From assembly GCA_027364575.1 (NCBI GenBank), contig DAHXPC010000010.1, positions 21,387-85,386 of the forward strand: 64,000 nt of DNA, given 5' to 3'. The notes beneath the pieces are model-generated. The model was not told the DNA's origin. It did not search any database and was given only the letters and a program-made list of their open reading frames with translations. Of this stretch, positions 57,925-64,000 are shown piece by piece (within the stretch, counting starts at the first letter, position 1; the number at the start of each line of letters is the position of its first letter). The DNA comes from a bacterium. GTDB lineage: Bacteria; Pseudomonadota; Gammaproteobacteria; UBA6186; Azoamicaceae. The translations under genes were made by a program, and so were the position numbers.

Positions 57925-59919
57925 ATGACTCAAGAATCTATCCAACCTTTTTTAGATTGGATCAGCGCGCATCCTACGTCGTCTGGTTTTATTGTATTTC
58001 TTATTTCACTGTCGGAATCCCTTGCCATTGTAGGACTTATCGTGCCAGGAGTTGTCATGATGACTGCTATCGGCGGCATGATGGGTACAGGCACCCTCCC
58101 CTTTTGGGCCACTTTAAGTTGGGCTATCTTAGGCGCAATTGCCGGCGATGGAATCAGTTATTGGTTAGGCCATCACTACCATAACCGACTACGCGAATTT
58201 TGGCCTTTTAAACAGTTTCCTAAATTATTTGCCCGTGGCGAAGACTTCTTTAGAAATCATGGTGGCAAAAGTATTGTTTTAGGTCGATTTGTAGGACCCG
58301 TTCGCCCAATGATACCGGTGATTGCCGGTATGATGGATATGACCCCTAAACGATTTTTATTTTTTAATGTGCTTTCTGCATTAGCCTGGGCGCCACTCTA
58401 TAGCTTACCCGGTATATTGATTGGAGCCTCTCTGGGTAATCTTTCGCCTGAAGTGGCCACCCGTGCTGGCCTATTAATATTGCTTCTTTTATTGGCAATA
58501 TGGCTATTCTATGAGTTTTTAGTACTGATTGGTTCAGGAATCGTCAAATCCATGATGCAAATTGTTCATTGTGCTTGCCGAATCCTACGCCGGGTGCCGT
58601 ATGCGAGATCCGCTTTAAAAACTGAACAAGCCTCTGAGGAAGGCCAACTGGGAATTGCCATATTATTTGTGCTCTCCTTAATCAGTTTTTGCCTGGTCTA
58701 TTCAGATGTTTTGCATTCTGAAGGGGTAGCGGCCTGGAATGAACCGGTCTACCAAGTTCTAAGAGCATTATATTCGGACAAATTGGTTGCCATTATCGCA
58801 TTTTTAACGGGGCTAGGGGATCCTTGGGTACTATTGCCGACCGTATTAATGGTTGGCCTTTGGCTGATTTGGCGCGAACGGTTAAAAACCGCTGCTTGTT
58901 GGTTACTCACCAATGGTACTGGCTATGCGGTTGGACGCTTGTTAAAAATTGAAACAGTTATTCCGAGACCCGAAGGCTTACTCTATGTCTCCAATCAATA
59001 TGCATTCCCAAGTGGCCATACCTTAATGGCAACGTTGACTTTTGGGCTAACCGCAATACTCATTCAAAATTCTATCGCCAAAAAGTATCGCTGGGTCCCC
59101 TGGGCGCTTGCCATTCCGCTTATCTTGTTTATCTCTATTTCACGGGTTTATCTTGGGTTGAATTGGTTTACCGATGTTTTAGGTGGGTTAACCTTAGGAA
59201 CAGCCTGTGTCACTTTAGGCATATTTTTCTATCGTCGAATACAAACTCGCCCGGTTTTAATTCGGGGCATTTTAGCGCCTGGAATTTTTGCCCTCTTTAT
59301 TATGCTTAGCCTGTATTCTTTTTTCAGTTATCCGACAGTGCGCAAAGAATTAATTCGAGAATGGCCTGCCCATGAATTAACCCAATCCCATTGGTGGAAA
59401 GGCAATGCAGAGACCAATGGGCTTTATCGAACCGGCGCTTTTAAGCACCATGCCACTATTTTTGATATACAGTGGTTGGGGACGCTGCCGGTTATCGAGC
59501 AATCTTTAGAGCTTTCAGGCTGGCAAGTTGTGCCTAAATTAAATTTTAAAACGGGGGTTATGTTATTAGCGAACAATCCCGCCCCTCTTCTGTTTCCGAT
59601 TATGCCTAAGTTCCATCGGGATAGATTACCGGTACTCACGGTGGCAAAAACCTATGGCGCATCGAAACGATTTATTCTACAACTTTGGCAGTCGGATTAT
59701 CAAAGTGATACCGGTATCCCATTGTGGGTTGGCACTTTACGTTTAGAGGAAGCGGCGCATCCACTTCCCTTAGTCACCGTTTTTGTAGAATCGGCTTATA
59801 AAGGCAATATCTTAAAAGAGTTTGCTGAAACCTTAAATATTCACCCGCAAATTCGGATAAAAAATATTCCTTCTAAAAATGCGCACACCCATAAATTATT
59901 ATTGCTGCGTTCGCATTAA
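57925..59919 (+). CDS. DedA/PAP2/LssY fusion membrane protein
   Basis: A 664-residue protein in three parts: a DedA (VTT) membrane domain (about 1-205) with FGRFVGPVRPMIPVIAGMM-like text, a PAP2 phosphatase domain (about 235-460) with RPEG, PSGHT and SRVYLGLNWFTD motifs, and an LssY-type C-terminal domain (about 475-664). In PAP2 enzymes the third motif is SRxxxxxHxxxD; here the His that forms the phospho-enzyme is replaced by Asn (AAT). LssY is known from the Legionella lss locus. Lipid-phosphate handling in the inner membrane is likely, but catalysis may be lost. Confidence 0.85.
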   Translation: MTQESIQPFLDWISAHPTSSGFIVFLISLSESLAIVGLIVPGVVMMTAIGGMMGTGTLPFWATLSWAILGAIAGDGISYWLGHHYHNRLREFWPFKQFPKLFARGEDFFRNHGGKSIVLGRFVGPVRPMIPVIAGMMDMTPKRFLFFNVLSALAWAPLYSLPGILIGASLGNLSPEVATRAGLLILLLLLAIWLFYEFLVLIGSGIVKSMMQIVHCACRILRRVPYARSALKTEQASEEGQLGIAILFVLSLISFCLVYSDVLHSEGVAAWNEPVYQVLRALYSDKLVAIIAFLTGLGDPWVLLPTVLMVGLWLIWRERLKTAACWLLTNGTGYAVGRLLKIETVIPRPEGLLYVSNQYAFPSGHTLMATLTFGLTAILIQNSIAKKYRWVPWALAIPLILFISISRVYLGLNWFTDVLGGLTLGTACVTLGIFFYRRIQTRPVLIRGILAPGIFALFIMLSLYSFFSYPTVRKELIREWPAHELTQSHWWKGNAETNGLYRTGAFKHHATIFDIQWLGTLPVIEQSLELSGWQVVPKLNFKTGVMLLANNPAPLLFPIMPKFHRDRLPVLTVAKTYGASKRFILQLWQSDYQSDTGIPLWVGTLRLEEAAHPLPLVTVFVESAYKGNILKEFAETLNIHPQIRIKNIPSKNAHTHKLLLLRSH

Positions 59920-59965
59920 ATTAGGTATATGAAAAACCTGGCGGATCTATGTCCGCCCGAGCAAT

Positions 59966-61330
59966 CTATAATTTTACCAGAAAGTCCATTTGGATTCCAC
60001 CAAAGCCACCGTTGCTCATAAATATAACGTGATCACCCGCTTGAGTGCTCTGCAACAAATCCTGAAGCAAATGGCCAATATCCATGTGTACGGCACCCGG
60101 CTTATGGGATTTTTCCCACATTTTTTCAACATCCCAAGCTATCTCATTGGATTTAAAAAAGTAGGCATTATCGGCATCTTGCACCGATAAAGATAATTCT
60201 TCTTGATGGTGCCCTGCTTTCATAGTATTCGATCGAATATCTAAGACCGCAAAAATGCGGCCTTGATTACCAACTTTAGCTCTAATACCTGCCAATGTCG
60301 TGCGAATAGCCGTTGGATGATGTGCAAAATCATCATAAACGGTAATGCCCCGTTGTTGGCCTTTGATCTCTAATCGGCGCTTGACGTTTTCAAATTTGCC
60401 TAAGGCTTCAATAGCAATCGTTGCCGCTATCCCAATATTTCGGGCAGCGGCAATGGCGGCAAGTGCATTTTGTACATTGTGCTGCCCCATTAAGGACCAT
60501 TGCAGGGTGCCATAATGGTTCCCTGCAAAATAGACGTCAAATTGATCGCCGATGCGTGTTTCACTCCTTGCATACCAGCCATCCCTTTGATCCGATTGGT
60601 TAGTAAAGGTTTCTTTTTTACTCCAACAGCCTTTTTCTAATACCTGAATCACATTTTGATCCTGGCTTGGATAAATGATTAAGCCTTCGCCTGGCACGGT
60701 ACGCACTAAATGATGAAATTGGGTTTGAATAGCGGCAAGATCGGAAAAAATATCGGCGTGATCAAATTCAAGATTATTGATAATTAAAGTTTGCGGTCTA
60801 TAGTGAACAAATTTTGATCGTTTATCAAAAAAAGCACTATCGTATTCATCTGCCTCGACCACAAAATACGCGCCGCCGCCTAAGCGCGCAGAAATCGCAA
60901 AGTTATTGGGAATGCCCCCAATTAAAAACCCAGGCTTTAAGCCAGCGTATTCTAAAATCCAGGCCAACATACTGGAGGTAGTGGTTTTACCATGAGTACC
61001 TGACACCGCTAAAACCTGCTTACCTTGTAATACATAGCGTCCCAACCATTCTGGGCCCGATATCATCGGTAAATTCTGATTGAGAATGGCTTCAATGACC
61101 GGCATACCGCGGCACATGACATTTCCTACCACAATGCAATCGGGTTTAGGCACTAATTGTTGAATATCGCTATACCCTTGAAATATTTTGATACCTAGCT
61201 TTTCCAATTGGGTGCTCATCGGCGGATAGACGTTTTGATCAGAGCCTGTCACCGTGTGCCCCAATTCCCGGGCTAATACGGCTAATCCGCCCATAAAAGT
61301 GCCACAAATGCCTAAAATATGTACGTGCAT
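59966..61330 (-). CDS. mpl: UDP-N-acetylmuramate:L-Ala-gamma-D-Glu-meso-DAP ligase Mpl
   Basis: Mpl attaches recycled murein tripeptide to UDP-MurNAc. Motifs: HILGICGTFMGGLAVLARELGHTVTGSDQ, the ATP site VSGTHGKTTTSSM, EADEYDSAFFDKRSKFVHY and VYDDFAHHPTAI. Length 454 matches E. coli (457). GGGGACAGC precedes the ATG. The meso-DAP it uses is the same product to which dapB contributes. It stands alone and is divergent from the phosphofructokinase gene. Confidence 0.96.
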   Translation of the reverse strand: MHVHILGICGTFMGGLAVLARELGHTVTGSDQNVYPPMSTQLEKLGIKIFQGYSDIQQLVPKPDCIVVGNVMCRGMPVIEAILNQNLPMISGPEWLGRYVLQGKQVLAVSGTHGKTTTSSMLAWILEYAGLKPGFLIGGIPNNFAISARLGGGAYFVVEADEYDSAFFDKRSKFVHYRPQTLIINNLEFDHADIFSDLAAIQTQFHHLVRTVPGEGLIIYPSQDQNVIQVLEKGCWSKKETFTNQSDQRDGWYARSETRIGDQFDVYFAGNHYGTLQWSLMGQHNVQNALAAIAAARNIGIAATIAIEALGKFENVKRRLEIKGQQRGITVYDDFAHHPTAIRTTLAGIRAKVGNQGRIFAVLDIRSNTMKAGHHQEELSLSVQDADNAYFFKSNEIAWDVEKMWEKSHKPGAVHMDIGHLLQDLLQSTQAGDHVIFMSNGGFGGIQMDFLVKL

Positions 61331-61471
61331 GCTGTCCCCTACCCAAAAGCCTTTCGCTAATTTATATTATGATAGCCTACCTGGCTACTATTTAATAAAC
61401 ATAAACGAGGGGGTAGAATAGAGTCTCCTGGTTCGCCAGAATTGTTTTGACTTATATAAGGGGAGATACGG

Positions 61472-62722
61472 ATGAAAAACGCGCTATATGCTCAATCAGG
61501 AGGCGTTACAGCCGTTATTAATGCTTCTGCGTGTGGTGTTATTGAAACGGCTCGCCAGTATCCAAGCCAAATTCAAAAAATTTATGCCGGCCGCAATGGG
61601 ATCTTAGGCATTCTGGCTGAAGATCTGATCGACACCTCCTTTGAAAGCGCAGAAGACATTCATGCGCTTATGCATACTCCAGGGGGTGCCTTTGGATCCT
61701 GCCGTTACAAATTAAAAGGGATTGAAGAACACCTGTCTCAATATGAACGTTTGATTGAAGTATTTTCCGCACATGATATTGGTTACTTTTTTTACAATGG
61801 CGGTGGCGATTCCCAAGATACCACGCACAAAATTGCTCAAATGGCAGAAAAATTAAATTATCCCTTAACGTGTATCGGTATTCCTAAAACCATCGATAAT
61901 GATCTCCCATTTACCGATAATTGTCCGGGGTTTGGATCGGTTGCCAAATATGTTGCTGTCTCCATTCAAGAAGCAGGCCTGGATGTCGCTTCCATGGCAA
62001 GCTCTTCTACGAAAGTATTTATACTAGAAGTCATGGGTAGACATGCGGGTTGGATTGCCGCCGCAGCAGGACTTGCTTGTATAAATGCCGGCGATCCCCC
62101 ACATATTATTTTATTTCCAGAAATCGCTTTTAACGCAGCCCTATTTTGTAAACAGGTACAAGAAACCGTTGAAAAATTTGGCTTTTGTGTGGTTGTAGCT
62201 TCAGAAGGCATTAAAAATGAAAACGGCCAGTTTCTGTCTGAGAGTGGTGCAAAAGATGCCTTTGGCCATGCTCAATTAGGTGGCGTTGCTCCACTGCTGG
62301 CGAAAATAGTGAAAGACAATTTACATTTAAAATATCATTGGGCGGTTTCTGATTATTTGCAACGTGCTGCGCGCCACATCGCCTCTGGCGTCGACGTTGA
62401 ACAAGCATATGCATTAGGAAAAAGTGCGGTAGAACTTGCCTTGCAAGGTAAAAATGCCATTATGCCCATTATTGTTCGTGAAAAAGAAATGCCTTATCAA
62501 TGGGGGATCGGAGAAGTCGCCTTAAATGCTGTGGCCAATCAAGAAAAGAAAATGCCTAAAACTTTTATCAGCGAAGACGGTTTTTCCATTACTAAAGCCT
62601 GTCACGATTATCTTTTGCCACTGATCCAAGGAGAAGCGTATCCGCCCTATCATAATGGTTTGCCGAATTACGTTCAGTTGAAAAATAAATCGCTTGCCAA
62701 AAAGCTTAAACCTTTTGCTTAA
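61472..62722 (+). CDS. Pyrophosphate-type 6-phosphofructokinase
   Basis: Phosphorylates fructose 6-phosphate, probably with pyrophosphate as donor and reversibly. The start MKNALYAQSGGVTAVINAS, the NGGGDSQDTT motif (GGDS rather than the ATP-type GGDGT) and the PKTIDND substrate motif fit the PPi-dependent family found in Legionella-like bacteria. Length 416. AGGGGAG lies a few bases before the ATG. PPi-type enzymes allow gluconeogenic and glycolytic use. The donor assignment is by motif, not proof. Confidence 0.88.
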   Translation: MKNALYAQSGGVTAVINASACGVIETARQYPSQIQKIYAGRNGILGILAEDLIDTSFESAEDIHALMHTPGGAFGSCRYKLKGIEEHLSQYERLIEVFSAHDIGYFFYNGGGDSQDTTHKIAQMAEKLNYPLTCIGIPKTIDNDLPFTDNCPGFGSVAKYVAVSIQEAGLDVASMASSSTKVFILEVMGRHAGWIAAAAGLACINAGDPPHIILFPEIAFNAALFCKQVQETVEKFGFCVVVASEGIKNENGQFLSESGAKDAFGHAQLGGVAPLLAKIVKDNLHLKYHWAVSDYLQRAARHIASGVDVEQAYALGKSAVELALQGKNAIMPIIVREKEMPYQWGIGEVALNAVANQEKKMPKTFISEDGFSITKACHDYLLPLIQGEAYPPYHNGLPNYVQLKNKSLAKKLKPFA

Positions 62723-62738
62723 AAGCAATGCCCAAAAA

Positions 62739-62759
62739 CTCCCTTGTATAGCAAGGGAG
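62739..62759. terminator. Perfect 8-bp hairpin after the phosphofructokinase gene
   Basis: CTCCCTTG (62739-62746) and CAAGGGAG (62752-62759) form a perfect stem with loop TATAG, 16 bases after the stop codon. No T-run follows on the plus strand; five Ts follow on the minus strand. Position suggests a role in ending the pfk transcript, but orientation is ambiguous. Confidence 0.45.
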
Positions 62760-63015
62760 GAAACGAGGATAAGTTGATTACCCTGCAATACCCGTACCAG
62801 TTGTTTTTAAAGCCAGTAGCTACGTAGAAAGATGGGAAATATTGGTTTTTAGGAACAAATTGCTTTTCTGAGCGTCTAATCTTACACACATGAATTCAAG
62901 TGAAATAAAAAATGAGGTATAATTCAATAAAATAATTCCACTAATAATATTTAAATACCTCGATTATTATTGATGAACGCACGTATTTTAACAACAATTA
63001 TCGGCGAATTGACAA

Positions 63016-63621
63016 ATGTTCCAAGAAGATAGCACCAATATCTCTTACTCACACGAAGCGCCTGCTCCCTATTATTGCCCCATTACCACTGAACTGATGA
63101 AAGATCCCGTCTCTGCAGAAGATGGCCATACATACGAACGAGCAGCCATTACAGAGTGGTTAACAAACAAAGATACCAGCCCTGTTACCGGAGTTAAGTT
63201 TACCTCAAAAAATCTAACCCCAAATTATGCCTTAAAGCACCTTATTGAGCTTTACAAGAGAGAGCACCGACAATTACCTGCTGCTGCTAACCAGCCTAAC
63301 GCTCCACTGGCCCCCTTAAATCAACAACAAGAAATGAATGCCGAGGTGGATAGGCTAATTGAACAATATCATGGGAACATGGCAAATAATAAATGTGATA
63401 AGGCTTTAGACAACATTCAGGCTGCTTTAGTTCAACAGCCTAATAATGTTAATTTTTTACAGTTTCGGGGGGATGCTTATTGTTCACTTAATCAAGGCCA
63501 ATCTGCATTAGATGACTATATGGCCGCTTTAAGGATTCAACCTAATTTAGCCCAAGATACTATTTTTTACAGGCTCGGGGGAATGCTTATCGTTCACTTA
63601 ATCAAGGCCAATCTGCATTAG
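63016..63621 (+). CDS. U-box E3-ligase-type protein, frameshifted after residue about 185
   Basis: Residues 16-76 are a U-box: YYCPITTELMKDPVSAEDGHTYERAAITEWL followed by SPVTGVKF and NYALKHLIELY. U-boxes recruit E2 enzymes in eukaryotic ubiquitin transfer; bacteria that carry them use them as effectors. A TPR-like region follows (about 110-185). A one-base deletion in the second 111-bp TPR unit moves the reading frame, which then ends at 63621 with an unrelated tail. The TPR region continues in the next frame at 63630. No clear ribosome binding site was seen. Confidence 0.8.
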   Translation: MFQEDSTNISYSHEAPAPYYCPITTELMKDPVSAEDGHTYERAAITEWLTNKDTSPVTGVKFTSKNLTPNYALKHLIELYKREHRQLPAAANQPNAPLAPLNQQQEMNAEVDRLIEQYHGNMANNKCDKALDNIQAALVQQPNNVNFLQFRGDAYCSLNQGQSALDDYMAALRIQPNLAQDTIFYRLGGMLIVHLIKANLH

Positions 63622-63693
63622 ATGACTATATGGCCGTTTTAAGGATTCAACCTAATTTAGCCCAAAATGCTAATTTTTTACTGGCTCGGGGGA
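63473..63693 (+). repeat. Tandem TPR-coding units, 110 and 111 bp
   Basis: Two near-identical units start at 63473 and 63583, and the third starts at 63694. The spacing is 110 and then 111 bases; 111 is the in-frame length (37 residues). The missing base lies near 63562 (GATACTATTTTTTACAGG against the AATGCTAATTTTTTACTGG of the next unit). This pinpoints the frameshift. Confidence 0.85.
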
Positions 63694-63920
63694 ATGCTTA
63701 TCGCTTAGCATCGAGAATGCATAATGCATTAGCCGATTTACAAAAAGCTTATCAATTAAAACCAGTGCTTATACAAAAAGCTGGGTTTAGGAATACATTT
63801 ATTGAAGCCCATAATCTATCTTTGAAACAAAAAGATGAAGAACTTAATAAAGCAGAAGAAAAAATATTACGATTACAAAATGAAGTTGTTTCTCTAAAAG
63901 AGCAATCTTCTCTATTATAG
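63630..63920 (+). pseudogene. Detached C-terminal part of the U-box/TPR gene
   Basis: This frame encodes MAVLRIQPNLAQNANFLLARGNAYRLASRMHN and continues the TPR repeats in register with the U-box gene, then ends in a coiled coil (EELNKAEEKILRLQNEVVSLKEQ). It has no good ribosome binding site of its own. It is best read as the second half of one gene split by the one-base deletion. A -1 slip at the six-T run could in principle restore it. Confidence 0.7.
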
Positions 63921-63946
63921 CGTTTCCATAAATAATTGAGCTTAGG

Positions 63947-63952
63947 TATAAT
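63947..63952 (+). promoter_or_regulatory. TATAAT -10 element before the last gene start
   Basis: A perfect TATAAT lies 30 bases before the ATG at 63982. A weak -35 (TTTCCA, 63923-63928) lies 18 bases upstream. Confidence 0.4.
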
Positions 63953-63981
63953 GAGTGCTTCACTACAGAAAGGAGCTCGAT

Positions 63982-64000
63982 ATGCCCAAAGCGTATTCCA
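63982..64000 (+). CDS. Start of a gene cut by the window end (MPKAYS...)
   Basis: Only the first six codons are visible, MPKAYS. AAAGGAG is placed 6-7 bases before the ATG and a TATAAT box lies 30 bases upstream, so a real start is likely. Many IS630-type transposases begin with a similar M-x-KAYS-x-DLR, but six residues cannot settle that. Confidence 0.45.

Noticed and set aside
1..64000. tRNA or rRNA genes
   Set aside because: None was recognised apart from the tRNA-like ends of tmRNA.

Overview
The window reads as chromosome from a Gram-negative gammaproteobacterium, most plausibly a host-associated member of the Legionellales. The conserved core includes mfd, grpE-dnaK-dnaJ-dapB, nadK-recN, bamE-ratB-ratA-smpB, a one-piece tmRNA and mpl. 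It is mixed with genes that look eukaryotic or host-directed: a patatin phospholipase, a protein with WH2 actin-binding motifs and polyproline, an FG-GAP/CSPG-repeat protein, a DOT1-like methyltransferase and a U-box protein. A nucleus-associated amoebal bacterium such as Candidatus Berkiella would fit, but that is inference from gene content only.

Layout. 0-6 kb: rmuC, a YiiX-like permuted papain hydrolase, then mfd and a DUF1820 gene on the minus strand. 6.2-10.9 kb: a REP-like repeat pair, a large patatin and a two-gene operon of unknown function. 10.9-19.9 kb: a degenerate GGDEF/EAL protein, recJ, a Mth938-like gene, a membrane protein, an ABC-F ATPase, malic enzyme and a short PhnA-like gene. 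19.9-27.1 kb: the WH2/polyproline protein and the 1510-residue FG-GAP/CSPG protein. 27.4-32 kb: the heat-shock operon grpE-dnaK-dnaJ-dapB with a sigma-32-like promoter. 32-44.5 kb: nadK-recN, then cfa, a ferritin-like gene, an erythromycin-esterase-like gene and fur, then bamE/ratB/ratA/smpB, a flavin reductase, a dctA-type transporter, arfB, a flavoprotein and a YaiI-family gene. 44.6-47.6 kb: three genes of unknown function. 47.6-53.5 kb: an Hsp70-like protein, a REP-associated transposase with perfect 20-bp inverted ends, ssrA (tmRNA), the DOT1-like gene, dcd, mrp and a small conserved gene. 53.8-62.7 kb: metG, an rnfB-like ferredoxin, nth, a coiled-coil protein, a DedA/PAP2/LssY fusion, mpl and a PPi-type phosphofructokinase. 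63-64 kb: a U-box/TPR gene broken by a one-base deletion, then the start of another gene.

How the parts fit. The housekeeping genes cover transcription-coupled repair, protein folding, ribosome rescue by two routes (tmRNA/SmpB and ArfB), outer-membrane assembly, murein recycling and carbon flow through malate and fructose phosphate. The accessory genes together look like tools for acting on a eukaryotic host: lipid hydrolysis, actin binding, ubiquitin transfer and possibly histone methylation. Two otherwise unrelated proteins carry the same short basic motif (K-K/R-P-R-L-D), which resembles a c-Myc-type nuclear localisation signal. A family of short repeats related to the transposase ends is scattered through the first 50 kb, once directly at a start codon. 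No tRNA, rRNA or CRISPR array was seen.
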